This document shows positions 33,591 to 42,216 of a DNA stretch of 64,000 bases, in pieces; the stretch's first letter is position 1, and each line of letters begins with the position of its first letter. The notes beneath the pieces are model-generated. The model had not been told where the DNA came from, made no database searches, and saw nothing but the letters and a program-made list of their open reading frames with translations. A program made the translations under genes and the position numbers. This DNA is from Variovorax sp. N23 (GTDB taxonomy: Bacteria > Pseudomonadota > Gammaproteobacteria > Burkholderiales > Burkholderiaceae_C), in NCBI RefSeq assembly GCF_025486315.1, contig NZ_JAOOPY010000014.1:1-64000 (forward strand), given 5' to 3'.

Positions 33591-34259
33591 TCAGCGAATG
33601 ATGGCGATCTTCTTGTGCAGGCGCTTCACGAGGTAGGACAGCGCATAGCACATCACGAAATAGACGACGGCCGCCAGCAAGTAGGCCTCGATCGGCCGGC
33701 CGTAGTTCTTGCCGGCGGTTTCCAGCCCCTTCAACAGGTCGTAGGCGCCGATGGCGTAGACCAGCGAGGTGTCCTGGAACAGGATGATGGTCTGCGTGAG
33801 CAGCACCGGCAGCATGTTGCGGAAGGCCTGCGGCAGGATCACCAGCTTCATGTTCTGGCCGTAGGTCATGCCCACCGCCATGCCCGCGAAGACCTGACCG
33901 CGCGGGATGGACTGGATGCCGGCCCGCATGATCTCGCTGAAGTAGGCCGCCTCGAAGGCGATGAAGGTGATCACCGCGGAACCCTCGGCGCCGATCGGCC
34001 GGCCGATGACGAAAGGCACCAGCAGGAAGAAGCCCAGGATCACCATCACCAGCGGAATGCTGCGCATGCCGTTGACGTAGATGGCCGCGGGCGCATCGAG
34101 CCACTTCTTGCCCGACAGGCGCATCAGCGCGAGGATGGTGCCGAAGACGATGCCGCCGATCGTCGCGACGACCGTCAGGATGACGCTGAAGTACAGGCCG
34201 TCGAGGACGAACTTGCTGAAGACGTCCCAGTTGTAGAACGAAAAATCGAGATTGCCCAT
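33591..34259 (-). CDS. gltK: Glutamate/aspartate ABC transporter permease
   Basis: 222-residue permease of the HisM/GltK family with about five membrane segments. Family landmarks are [60 protein letters not shown] and the coupling helix [20 protein letters not shown]. It starts one base after the gltJ stop. Confidence 0.92.
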   Translation of the reverse strand: MGNLDFSFYNWDVFSKFVLDGLYFSVILTVVATIGGIVFGTILALMRLSGKKWLDAPAAIYVNGMRSIPLVMVILGFFLLVPFVIGRPIGAEGSAVITFIAFEAAYFSEIMRAGIQSIPRGQVFAGMAVGMTYGQNMKLVILPQAFRNMLPVLLTQTIILFQDTSLVYAIGAYDLLKGLETAGKNYGRPIEAYLLAAVVYFVMCYALSYLVKRLHKKIAIIR

Positions 34260-34260
34260 G

Positions 34261-34992
34261 TCAGTGTCCCCCGCCGCCGCTGGCCGAAACGATGAAGCCC
34301 GGCACGCGCGTCTTCTTCTCGATGAACGCCATCACGCGGTTGATCGCGAAGGCCGAGACGATGTACAGCGCCGTCACGGCGAGGAACATCTCGATGGGGC
34401 GCGAGGTTTCTTCGCTCGACTGGATGAAGAACATCGTGAGTTCGCTGACCGACACGGCGAAGGCGACCGACGAATTCTTGAAGATGTTCATGGTCTCGCT
34501 GGTGAGCGGCGGGATGATGATCCGATAGGCCATCGGCAGGATCACGTAGCGGTAGTACTGGAAGGTGGTGAAGCCCACCGCCATGCCCGCGTAGCGCTGG
34601 CCCTTGGGCAGCGCCTGGATGCCCGAGCGCACCTGCTCGGCGATCCGCGCCGAGGTGAAGAAGCCCAGCGCCAGCACCACCAGCACGAAGCTCGGCACCC
34701 CCTTCATCACGGGAATCAGCGCCGGGATGACGTGGTACCAGAGGAAGATCTGCACCAGCAGCGGAATGTTGCGGAAGAGTTCGACCCAGGCATTGCCCAG
34801 GCGAACCAGCCACGGGCTGTCGGGCAGCGTGCGGATGATGCCGATCAGCGAACCCAGCACCAGCGCCACGATCAGCGCCAGCAGCGCCACCGACAGCGTC
34901 CAGCCCCAGGCCGAGAGCATCCATTGCCAATAGGTCGGGAACTTCCCGCCCGGGTCTTGCATGAAGACCTGCCAATCCCAGTTCGATCCCAT
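34261..34992 (-). CDS. gltJ: Glutamate/aspartate ABC transporter permease
   Basis: 243-residue partner permease. Landmarks are MLSAWGWTLSVALLALIVAL, WVELFRNIPLLVQIFLWYHV, RIAEQVRSGIQALPKGQRYA and AVGFTTFQYYRYVILPMAYR. The N-terminus (NWDWQVFMQDP) resembles E. coli GltJ. It follows gltI by 105 bases containing a stable stem-loop, so its expression is probably lower than that of the binding protein. Confidence 0.92.
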   Translation of the reverse strand: MGSNWDWQVFMQDPGGKFPTYWQWMLSAWGWTLSVALLALIVALVLGSLIGIIRTLPDSPWLVRLGNAWVELFRNIPLLVQIFLWYHVIPALIPVMKGVPSFVLVVLALGFFTSARIAEQVRSGIQALPKGQRYAGMAVGFTTFQYYRYVILPMAYRIIIPPLTSETMNIFKNSSVAFAVSVSELTMFFIQSSEETSRPIEMFLAVTALYIVSAFAINRVMAFIEKKTRVPGFIVSASGGGGH

Positions 34993-35043
34993 CGGGTTTC
35001 TCCTTCTCGTCGACTGTTGTTATGCCGTTGTTCTGCCGATCGC

Positions 35044-35076
35044 GAAAACAAACGCCCGCCGAAAGTGGCGGGCGTT
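35044..35076 (-). terminator. Stem-loop between gltI and gltJ (attenuator or mRNA stabiliser)
   Basis: On the minus strand a perfect ten-base stem AACGCCCGCC / GGCGGGCGTT with a six-base loop is followed by TGTTTTC. Its place directly after a periplasmic binding-protein gene is typical of partial terminators or 3' stabilising hairpins that raise binding-protein levels over permease levels. Confidence 0.65.
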
Positions 35077-35097
35077 GGCATGCTGACCGGCGTTGAA

Positions 35098-35997
35098 TTA
35101 CTTCTTGGCCGCGTAGTCTTCCATGGGTTTGTCGTTCGGGTTCGCCCAGGCGTTCTTGGTGGCGTCCGACAGGGCCAGGCCGACCTTCACGTTGGCCGGC
35201 GGGATCGGCTGCAGGAACCACTTGTCCCACAGCTTGTTCAGCTCGCCCGACTTGATCTGCGCCTTGATGCTGTCGTCCACGGCCTTCTTGAAGGCCGGGT
35301 CGTCCTTGCGGATCATGATGGCGATCGGCTCGACGCTCAGCACTTCACCGACGATCTTGTAGTCGGCCGGCGACTTGGACTTGGCGATGTTCGAGGCCAG
35401 GATGGAACCGTCCATCACGAAGGCGTCGGCGCGGCCCGATTCGAGCAGCAGGAAGCTGTCGGAGTGGTCCTTGCCGTACAGCTCCTTGAAGTCGATGCCG
35501 CCGGCGCGCTCGTTCTTGCGCAGCGTCTGCACCGAGGTGGTGCCGGTGGTGGTCGCCACGGTCTTGCCGTTCAGGTCCTTGATCGAGTTGATGCCCGAGT
35601 TGGCCTTGACCGCGATGCGCACTTCCTCGACATAGGTCGTGACGGCGAAGGCCACGTCCTTCTGGCGGGTCGCGTTGTTGGTGGTCGAGCCGCACTCGAT
35701 GTCGACGGTGCCGTTCTGCACCAGCGGAATGCGGTTCTGCGAGGTCACCGGCTGGTACTTGGTCTCGAGCTTCTTGCCCACGGACTTTTCCAGGTCCTTG
35801 ATGATGTTCGCGCAGATGTCGTAGTGGAAACCCGTGTACTGGCCGTTGCCCAGCGTGTACGACAGACCCGACGATTCGCGAACGCCTTCGGTGATGACGC
35901 CCGAGGCCTTGATCTTCGCCAGGGTGTCGTTGGCTTGCGCGAATGCGCCGCCGGCGGCGAGCGCCAGGATCGACAGTGCCAGTACTTGTTTTTTCAT
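35098..35997 (-). CDS. gltI: Glutamate/aspartate ABC transporter substrate-binding protein
   Basis: 299-residue periplasmic receptor. The signal peptide MKKQVLALSILALAAGGAFA is cleaved before QAND. Family 3 binding-protein features are GVITEGVRESSGLSYTLGNG, GFHYDICANIIKDLEKSVG, and the ligand-site region VTSQNRIPLVQNGTVDIECG, which matches E. coli GltI (YbeJ). AGGAG lies eight bases before the ATG. Upstream on the minus strand is a -10-like TAGAAT (36037-36042) and a near-sigma54 element at 36059-36074. First gene of the operon. Confidence 0.92.
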   Translation of the reverse strand: MKKQVLALSILALAAGGAFAQANDTLAKIKASGVITEGVRESSGLSYTLGNGQYTGFHYDICANIIKDLEKSVGKKLETKYQPVTSQNRIPLVQNGTVDIECGSTTNNATRQKDVAFAVTTYVEEVRIAVKANSGINSIKDLNGKTVATTTGTTSVQTLRKNERAGGIDFKELYGKDHSDSFLLLESGRADAFVMDGSILASNIAKSKSPADYKIVGEVLSVEPIAIMIRKDDPAFKKAVDDSIKAQIKSGELNKLWDKWFLQPIPPANVKVGLALSDATKNAWANPNDKPMEDYAAKK

Positions 35998-36058
35998 GCG
36001 GAAAACTCCTGAGTTGACTGAGGGGAACATGACGAAATTCTAGGCAGTCACGTTTGAA

Positions 36059-36074
36059 GGAACACCCGTGCCAA
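36059..36074 (-). promoter_or_regulatory. Near-consensus sigma54-type promoter before gltI
   Basis: On the minus strand TTGGCACGGGTGTTCC matches the sigma54 pattern TTGGCACG-N4-TTGC except that the -12 GC reads CC. It is 62 bases upstream of the gltI start. The change at the -12 position weakens the call; a sigma70-like -10 TAGAAT overlaps just downstream. Confidence 0.3.
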
Positions 36075-36265
36075 CCCGGTGCATCGCGCACCATGACATG
36101 GATTCTCCCTCGGAAAACAGCCGCTCAGCGCTGGTGCGCACGGCCCGGCTTTCGTCATTGCGCTGAGGATAAGCAGCCTTTGTGCCCGACGGCACCCAAA
36201 CCGATGCCGGATGCGCTGGTTCTCATGCATTCGCGTCATACCGGCCGCGCGACCTGAGCGCTCCC

Positions 36266-37249
36266 TCACGCGGTCGGCTGGGTCTCGACCAGGTAGGCCC
36301 AGAGCGCGTCGACCGAGCGCTTGCCCTGCAGCGCATCGCTGCTCGCCTTGCCGCCGCGGCCGGTGCTTTTGACCGGCGCAGCCGGCGCCATCGGCCGCTC
36401 GCGGTAGGCGCGGATCTCCATGGTCGCCTCGAGGCTGTCGATCTCCGGCGGCAGCGCGCTCACCAGCCGGCGCGCTTTCACTTCCTGGCGCACCGCGCTC
36501 TGCGGCAGGAAGGCGATGCCGTGCCCTTCGAGCGCCATCGCCTTGAGGCTTTCGGACATGTCGGTTTCGTAGACGCGGTCGAGGTGGATCGCCGTGCCGG
36601 AGTCCTTGATGAGCTGGTCGACCACGCCGCTCAGGTAGGCGCCCGGCGCATAGCCGAGGTACGGCAGCGGCTGGCCCGGGCGCCCCGGCAGCCGGTAGCG
36701 CGGCGCGCCATCGGCGTCGGGCTTGACCCAGGGCGCCACCACCTCGTGGCCCAGCAGCACCATCTCGTAGCGGTTGGTGTCCAGCTGCAGCGGCTGCGAC
36801 GGATGCTGGTAGGCGATCAGCACGTCGCAGCTGCCCTCGACCAGCCGATGCACCGCGTCGTGCACGTTGAGCGCGATCAGGCGGGTCTTGAGGGGGCCGA
36901 AGTGCTCGCGCAGCGTGGTCGCCCAGGCCGGAAAGAAGGTGAAGGCCAGCGTGTGCGGCACCGCGAACTCGATCACATCGTGGGCCGCCGCGGAATGCCC
37001 GCGCAGCATGGCCCGCGTGCTCTGCAGCCCCTGCAGCATCTCGATGGCCTGGCTGTAGAGCGTCTGGCCGGCTGGCGTCAGGCGCGTCGGGTAGGACGAG
37101 CGGTCGACCAGGTCGGTGCCGGCCCAGCCCTCCAGCGCCTGGATGCGGCGCGAGAAGGCCGGCTGCGTGACGTGGCGCAGCTGGGCGGAGCGGCTGAAGC
37201 TGCGGGTCTCAGCCAGGCTGACGAAATCTTCGAGCCACTTGGTTTCCAT
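36266..37249 (-). CDS. LysR-family transcriptional regulator
   Basis: 327 residues. The helix-turn-helix at 1-60 (WLEDFVSLAETRSFSRSAQL, HVTQPAFSRRIQALEGWAGT) and effector domain (about 90-300) resemble the HypT/YjiE-type LysR subgroup. The C-terminal ~30 residues are an extension rich in Gly/Lys. It lies upstream of gltI on the same strand (268-base gap with no gene seen) and is a candidate regulator of that operon; this is inference from position. Confidence 0.82.
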   Translation of the reverse strand: METKWLEDFVSLAETRSFSRSAQLRHVTQPAFSRRIQALEGWAGTDLVDRSSYPTRLTPAGQTLYSQAIEMLQGLQSTRAMLRGHSAAAHDVIEFAVPHTLAFTFFPAWATTLREHFGPLKTRLIALNVHDAVHRLVEGSCDVLIAYQHPSQPLQLDTNRYEMVLLGHEVVAPWVKPDADGAPRYRLPGRPGQPLPYLGYAPGAYLSGVVDQLIKDSGTAIHLDRVYETDMSESLKAMALEGHGIAFLPQSAVRQEVKARRLVSALPPEIDSLEATMEIRAYRERPMAPAAPVKSTGRGGKASSDALQGKRSVDALWAYLVETQPTA

Positions 37250-37258
37250 GGGGCGGGA

Positions 37259-38200
37259 TTATGGGACCGGCGAGACCAGGCCGCGCCCCGAGAAATGACC
37301 TTCGGCGTTGGCGAGGAAGCGCGTCACCGAGGCCGTCACCGCTTCCGGCGACCAGCCGGCCACGTGCGGCGTCAGCACGATGGTGTCGAGACCGATCAGC
37401 GGCTCGGGCCGGTGCGGCTCGCTCTCGTACACGTCGAGGCCGGCACCGCCCAGGCGCTTCTCGCGCAGCGCCGCGGCCAGCGCATCGGTGTCGACCACGC
37501 TGCCGCGCGCGATGTTGACGAGCACGCCGCGCGGGCCGAGCGCGTCGATCACGTCACGGCCGACCAGGTGCTTCGTGCCCGCGCCGCCGGGCGTCGCCAC
37601 GACCAGGAAGTCGGCCCAGGTCGCGAGCGCCAGCAGGCTGTCGAAGTAGCGGTGCGCCACGCCCTCTTTCGGGCGCCGGTTGTGATAGCCGATGTCCATG
37701 TCGAAGCCACCGGCGCGCTTGGCGATCTTCTGGCCGATGGTGCCGAGCCCCACGATGCCGAGCTTGCGGCCCGAGACGTTCGGCGGGAACGGAATCACGT
37801 CGCGCCAGACGCCGTCGCGGCACTGCCGGTCGAGCTTCACGATGCCGCGCACCGCCGCGATCAGCAGCCCGAAGGCGTGGTCGGCCACGCAGTCGTCGTT
37901 GGTGCCCGCACCGTTCGCCACCGCGATGCCGCGGGCGCGCGCCGCCGCCAGCGCGACGTTCTCGTAGCCCGCGCCCATGGCGCAGATCAGCTCGAGCCGG
38001 GGCATGGCGTCGATCTCCTCGGCTGTCACGCCCGTGCCGCCATTGGTCAGCACGGCGCGAAAGACGGCACCCTTCGCCGCGATGGCCGCGTCGCGGCTCG
38101 GCCGGTCGATGGCGTAGGTGACATCGTAGTGCTCGCGCAAGAGGGCGAGGTGCTCGTCGGTCTGCAGGTTCAGGACCAGCAGGGGAATCTTCCCGGTCAT
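37259..38200 (-). CDS. D-2-hydroxyacid dehydrogenase (glyoxylate/hydroxypyruvate reductase-like)
   Basis: 313-residue NAD(P)-dependent dehydrogenase reducing 2-keto acids. The coenzyme motif GIVGLGTIGQKIAKRAGGFD is near residue 145, followed by HNRRP, where the Arg suggests NADPH preference. The catalytic trio is Arg in NIARGSVVDTDAL, Glu in GLDVYESEP and His in LTPHVAGWS. It is ten bases upstream of the LysR gene on the same strand, so the two are probably co-transcribed. The exact substrate (glyoxylate, hydroxypyruvate or another keto acid) cannot be set from sequence. Confidence 0.85.
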   Translation of the reverse strand: MTGKIPLLVLNLQTDEHLALLREHYDVTYAIDRPSRDAAIAAKGAVFRAVLTNGGTGVTAEEIDAMPRLELICAMGAGYENVALAAARARGIAVANGAGTNDDCVADHAFGLLIAAVRGIVKLDRQCRDGVWRDVIPFPPNVSGRKLGIVGLGTIGQKIAKRAGGFDMDIGYHNRRPKEGVAHRYFDSLLALATWADFLVVATPGGAGTKHLVGRDVIDALGPRGVLVNIARGSVVDTDALAAALREKRLGGAGLDVYESEPHRPEPLIGLDTIVLTPHVAGWSPEAVTASVTRFLANAEGHFSGRGLVSPVP

Positions 38201-38251
38201 TCGAATCGCTCCTGAGTCGGTTTCAAAAAAATGCGGGGCGCCACGGCCCGT

Positions 38252-40093
38252 TCACAGCACCGGCGCCGCCTCGATCTGCTGCATGGTCCACATCTGGGCA
38301 TAGCGGCCCTGCCGTTCGAGCAGCGCCGCATGCGTGCCGCGCTCCACGATCACACCGCTCTCCATCACGAGGATCTCGTGCGCATCGATCACGGTCGAGA
38401 GCCGGTGCGCGATCACCAGCGTGGTCTTGTTGCGCGCCGCGCTCTTGAGTTCGGACTGGATGGCGCGCTCGTTGGCCGAGTCGAGCGCCGAGGTGGCCTC
38501 GTCGAAGATGACGATCGGCGGGTCCTTCAGCAACGTGCGCGCGATCGCCACCCGCTGCTTCTCGCCGCCCGACAGCTTCAGCCCGCGTTCGCCCACCATG
38601 GTGGCGTAACCCTTGGGCGTGGCGGCGATGAAGTCGTGGATGCGTGCCGCCTTCGCCGCGCCCTCCACCTCCTCGCGCGTGGCGTTCGGCCGGCCGTAGG
38701 CGATGTTGTATTCGACGGTGTCGTTGAACAGCACCGTGTCCTGCGGCACGATGCCGATGGCCTGGCGCACGCTGGCCTGGGTCACGGTACGGATGTCTTC
38801 GCCGCCGATGGTGATGCGGCCGTCCTGGACATCGTAGAAGCGGTACATCAGGCGCGCCAGCGTCGACTTGCCCGAGCCCGACGGCCCGACCACCGCCACC
38901 GTCTTGCCGGGCGGAATCTCGAAGCTCACATGCTTGAGGATCGGCCGCGCCGCCTCGTAGGCGAAGCTCACGTCCTCGAAGCGCACGGCGCCCTCGGCGT
39001 GCGACAGCGGCTGCGCGCCGGGCGCATCGCGCACCTCGCGCTCCTTCTCCATCAGCACGAACATCTTGTCGAGGTCGGTCAGGCTCTGCTTGATCTCGCG
39101 GTAGATCACGCCCAGGAAATTCAGCGGGATGTAGAGCTGGATCATGAAGGCGTTGACCATCACCAGGTCGCCCAGCGTCATGCGGCCTTCGACCACGCCC
39201 GCCGTCGCGCGCCACAGCATCAGCACCAGGCTCACCGCGATCAGCAGCTGCTGGCCGGTGTTGAGCATCGACAGCGTGCGCTGGCTCTTGATGGCGGCCT
39301 GGCGGTAGCGGTCGAGGCTGGCGTCGTAGCGGCCGGCCTCGAACTCCTCGTTGTTGAAGTACTTGACCGTCTCGTAGTTCAGCAGCGAATCGACCGCGCG
39401 GCTCTGCGCCACCGAATCGAGCTCGTTCATGGTCTTGCGGAACTGTGTGCGCCACTCGGTCACCGTCACGGTGAACGTGATGTAGAGCACCAGCGCGGCA
39501 CCGGTGATCCAGACGAAGAGCGCGTCGAACTTCACGCCCAGGATGGTCAGCACCAGCACCAGCTCGATGATGGTCGGCACGATGCTGTAGAGCGACATCG
39601 AGATCAGCGAATGCACCCCGCGCGTGCCGCGCTCGATGTCGCGCGTCATGCCGCCGGTCTGGCGCTCGAGGTGGAAGCGCAGGCTCAGCGCGTGCAGGTG
39701 GCGGAACACCTCCAGCGAGATGCGGCGCGCGGCCCCCTCGGTCGCCTTGGCGAACACCAGCTCGCGCAGTTCACCGAAGAGCGAGGTCGAGAAGCGCAGC
39801 AGGCCATAGGCCAGCAGCAGGCCGATCGGCACGATCAGCAGCGCCTGGGCCATGTCCGGAAGGCCTGGCTTGGGCGTCATGGTGTCGACCAGGTTCTTCA
39901 GCAGCACCGGGACGCCCACGTTGGCGACCTTGGCACCGATCATGAAGGTCAGCGCGGCCAGCACCCGCCATTTGTAGTCCCACAGGTAGGGGAACAGCCG
40001 GCGCAGCGTGGCCCAGTCGGACCGATCGCTGCGCGGGGGGGCGCCGCCGGGCGCGTGGTGGGGGGAGGAGAGGGCTTCGCCGCTGCGGCGCAT
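38252..40093 (-). CDS. ABC exporter, ATM1/HMT1-type fused permease-ATPase
   Basis: 613-residue half-transporter. An N-terminal six-helix ABC membrane domain (about 35-330) carries YKWRVLAALTFMIGAKVANV, LRFHLERQTGGMTRDIERGT and DSLLNYETVKYFNNEEFEAG, which are hallmarks of the Atm1 group. The C-terminal ATPase has Walker [12 protein letters not shown]-loop IGIVPQDTVLFNDT, signature LSGGEKQRVAIARTL, Walker B IVIFDEATSALD and the H-loop AHRLST. Atm1 relatives export glutathione-linked sulfur species or metal conjugates. The start at 40093 lies only 39 bases from the divergent thioesterase start, with no ribosome site visible. Confidence 0.9.
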   Translation of the reverse strand: MRRSGEALSSPHHAPGGAPPRSDRSDWATLRRLFPYLWDYKWRVLAALTFMIGAKVANVGVPVLLKNLVDTMTPKPGLPDMAQALLIVPIGLLLAYGLLRFSTSLFGELRELVFAKATEGAARRISLEVFRHLHALSLRFHLERQTGGMTRDIERGTRGVHSLISMSLYSIVPTIIELVLVLTILGVKFDALFVWITGAALVLYITFTVTVTEWRTQFRKTMNELDSVAQSRAVDSLLNYETVKYFNNEEFEAGRYDASLDRYRQAAIKSQRTLSMLNTGQQLLIAVSLVLMLWRATAGVVEGRMTLGDLVMVNAFMIQLYIPLNFLGVIYREIKQSLTDLDKMFVLMEKEREVRDAPGAQPLSHAEGAVRFEDVSFAYEAARPILKHVSFEIPPGKTVAVVGPSGSGKSTLARLMYRFYDVQDGRITIGGEDIRTVTQASVRQAIGIVPQDTVLFNDTVEYNIAYGRPNATREEVEGAAKAARIHDFIAATPKGYATMVGERGLKLSGGEKQRVAIARTLLKDPPIVIFDEATSALDSANERAIQSELKSAARNKTTLVIAHRLSTVIDAHEILVMESGVIVERGTHAALLERQGRYAQMWTMQQIEAAPVL

Positions 40094-40132
40094 GGGAGAC
40101 AATCGTGGCTGTTGTTGCCTTCGATTGTGCCC
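40094..40132. promoter_or_regulatory. Compact symmetric divergent promoter region
   Basis: The 39 bases between two divergent start codons contain an inverted repeat ACAATCG (40099-40105) / CGATTGT (40122-40128), flanked by CATGGG/CCCATG at the start codons. -10-like hexamers GACAAT (plus, 40098-40103) and CACAAT (minus, 40124-40129) face each other. Each promoter's -35 would then lie inside the neighbouring coding sequence. Confidence 0.4.
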
Positions 40133-40555
40133 ATGTCCGATTCTCCGAGTGCCAACGCGGCCGCCGTCCTCAAGAGCCTGCCCACCGACATGGAGCTGGT
40201 GCTCAAGGTCATCCCGATGCCCGCCGACTGCAACGCCAACGGCGACATCTTCGGCGGCTGGGTCATGGCCCAGTGCGACCTGGCCGGCTCGGTGATCCCG
40301 GCGCGCTACACCCAGGGCCGCATGGCGACCGTGGCGGTGAACGAGTTCATCTTCAAGCAACCCGTACGCATCGGCGACATCCTGTCCTTCTATTCGAAGC
40401 TGGTGCGTATCGGCCGCACCTCGGTGACGGTGACGGTCGAGGTCTTCGCGGAACGCTTCAAGGCGCAGGGCGAGTACATCAAGGTGACCGAAGCGACCTT
40501 CACCTATGTCGCCATCGACGACAACGGCCGACCGCGGCCGATCGCCACCGCCTGA
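40133..40555 (+). CDS. Acyl-CoA thioesterase, YciA-like hotdog
   Basis: 140-residue single-hotdog thioesterase hydrolysing acyl-CoA. Landmarks are MPADCNANGDIFGGWVMAQC with the catalytic Asp/Asn region, ARYTQGRMATVAVNEFIFKQ and GDILSFYSKLVRIGRTSVTV. Length and motifs fit YciA/cytosolic BACH-like thioesterases. No ribosome site is visible before the ATG. Divergent from the ABC exporter and convergent with the beta-oxidation operon. Confidence 0.88.
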   Translation: MSDSPSANAAAVLKSLPTDMELVLKVIPMPADCNANGDIFGGWVMAQCDLAGSVIPARYTQGRMATVAVNEFIFKQPVRIGDILSFYSKLVRIGRTSVTVTVEVFAERFKAQGEYIKVTEATFTYVAIDDNGRPRPIATA

Positions 40556-40564
40556 ATCCGGCGC

Positions 40565-41344
40565 TCACACCTTCGAGAAATCAGGCTTGCGCTTCTCCAT
40601 GAAGGCGCTGAAGGCCTCCTTCGCGGCCGGCGAGCGCATGGCCTGGCCGAAGCTCACGCCCTCGGCGTCGATGCGTTCCAGCACCGCCGGCTGCTGCGCC
40701 ATCTTCATCAGGCGCTTGGTCTCGATCAGCGCCGACATCGGCTTGGCCGCCAGCTTGCGCGCCTGGCCCTGCGCGATGGCGTTGCATTCGGTCGGCGGCA
40801 CGACGCGGTTGACCAGGCCGACCTCGAGCGCGGCCTCGGCCATGAAGGGCTCGCCCAGCATCAGCGCCTCCGCGGCGCGGTGGTAGCCGAACATCCGCGG
40901 CGCCAGCAGGCTCGACGCGGCCTCGGGCACCAGGCCGAGGTTGACGAAGGGCATCGAGAAGGCGGCGTTGTCGCCCGCATAGACCAGGTCGCAATGGAAC
41001 AGCAGCGTGGTGCCGATGCCCACCGCCGGGCCGCAGACAGCGGCGATCACCGGCTTGGGAAAGGCGGCGATGGTGCGCAGGAAGCGGATGCCGGGCGCGT
41101 CCTTCATCGGCGCCGCAGCCGGTGCGCTGGCGGTCGCCATGAAGTCGGCGATGTCGTTGCCGGCGCTGAAGATGGTCGGGTCGCCCTGGATCAGCACCGC
41201 GTGCACGGCCGCGTCTTCCGACGCCTGGCCGAGCGCCGCCGAGAGCGCGTCGTACATCGCGCCGGTGATCGAGTTCTTGCGCGCGACGCGGTTGAAGGTG
41301 AGGGTCATCACACCGGCTTCGGTATGGACGAGGATGTCGCTCAT
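40565..41344 (-). CDS. Enoyl-CoA hydratase/isomerase family protein
   Basis: 259-residue crotonase-fold enzyme. The first oxyanion-hole segment is FSAGNDIADF, the second CGPAVGIGTTLLFHCDLVYA. The catalytic Glu is in FVNLGLVPEAASSLLAPRMF; the other Glu of classical hydratases is not at its usual place, so isomerase or related activity is possible. Start at 41344 has AAGGA six bases upstream; the ATG two codons earlier lacks spacing. It is the last gene of the seven-gene operon and starts two bases after the preceding stop. Confidence 0.85.
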   Translation of the reverse strand: MSDILVHTEAGVMTLTFNRVARKNSITGAMYDALSAALGQASEDAAVHAVLIQGDPTIFSAGNDIADFMATASAPAAAPMKDAPGIRFLRTIAAFPKPVIAAVCGPAVGIGTTLLFHCDLVYAGDNAAFSMPFVNLGLVPEAASSLLAPRMFGYHRAAEALMLGEPFMAEAALEVGLVNRVVPPTECNAIAQGQARKLAAKPMSALIETKRLMKMAQQPAVLERIDAEGVSFGQAMRSPAAKEAFSAFMEKRKPDFSKV

Positions 41345-41346
41345 GG

Positions 41347-42180
41347 TCATTCCTTGAAATAGACGATCTGGTTGGACGTGGCGAGCAGCGCGCCGGCCTG
41401 GCTCCAGAGCTGGGCGCTCTGGTCGAAGAAGCCGTTCTGGAACTGCTGCCCCACGGCACGCCCGAGAAGATAGCCGGTTCCGACCTCGTCCAGGTGCGAG
41501 GCGTCGGCATGGAAGTAGGTCGTGATCGACACCGTGCCGGCCGGCACCGGCGTGGCGCGCCGCAGCCAGACGCGCGGGAAGAACATGTCGCTCATCGACG
41601 CCAGCGCCGGGAAGTCGAGCGGGCGCGGGTCGGCGTCGCGCAGCCAGAGCATCGTCTCGCTGTGCTCGCCACGGCCATCCCATTGCACGGGAATGCTGCC
41701 GCGCACCGGCCGCATGTCGTACTGGCCGATCCATGCGACGCCCTTGGGGCCGATGGTCATGCGCCCGGTCTGCTCGGGGCCGGGCACCGGCGGCATCGGC
41801 AGGTCGTTGGTGCTCCAGGTCTCGCGGCGGGCCGCCGTGACCACGGTGGCGGTGGTCGTCACCTGCGGCGCACCGCTGGCGCCGGCCTGGGTGATCTGCA
41901 CGGTCCAGTGCTGGGTCGAGCGGTTGGTGCGCACGGCGGTCGCCTGCACGTCGAAGGCGCCGGCCTCGATGGCCGCGGCGTAGTTCACCGTGAGCGCGAT
42001 CGGCGCACCGAGCAGGTCGGGATGCCGCAGCACCGCCTGCAGCACGACCGCCGCGGTCGTGCCGCCGAAGGGGCCGACCATGTTCCAGTAGTCCGGGCTC
42101 GTCATGCCCGTGAAGTGGCCGACGCGGATGTCGCTGTGGTGCAGCGCGAGCGCCTTGTCGAAGATGTGTTGCGTCGTCAT
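41347..42180 (-). CDS. Acyl-CoA thioesterase family protein (TesB-like double hotdog)
   Basis: 277 residues in two hotdog halves. The N-terminal half has HFTGMTSPDYWNMVGPFGGT and LTVNYAAAIEAGAFDVQATA; the C-terminal half has FPRVWLRRATPVPAGTVSIT and QNGFFDQSAQLWSQAGALLA. It probably frees CoA from intermediates that stall in beta-oxidation. It lies between the thiolase and the enoyl-CoA hydratase genes, in the same operon. Confidence 0.78.
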   Translation of the reverse strand: MTTQHIFDKALALHHSDIRVGHFTGMTSPDYWNMVGPFGGTTAAVVLQAVLRHPDLLGAPIALTVNYAAAIEAGAFDVQATAVRTNRSTQHWTVQITQAGASGAPQVTTTATVVTAARRETWSTNDLPMPPVPGPEQTGRMTIGPKGVAWIGQYDMRPVRGSIPVQWDGRGEHSETMLWLRDADPRPLDFPALASMSDMFFPRVWLRRATPVPAGTVSITTYFHADASHLDEVGTGYLLGRAVGQQFQNGFFDQSAQLWSQAGALLATSNQIVYFKE

Positions 42181-42216
42181 TTCCTCGTCTCCTCGAAATG
42201 CAGGCGCAGCGACCGA

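Noticed and set aside
38223-39455. 410-codon minus-strand frame overlapping the ABC exporter
   Set aside because: Shifted-frame shadow; the neighbouring frame carries the complete Walker and signature motifs.
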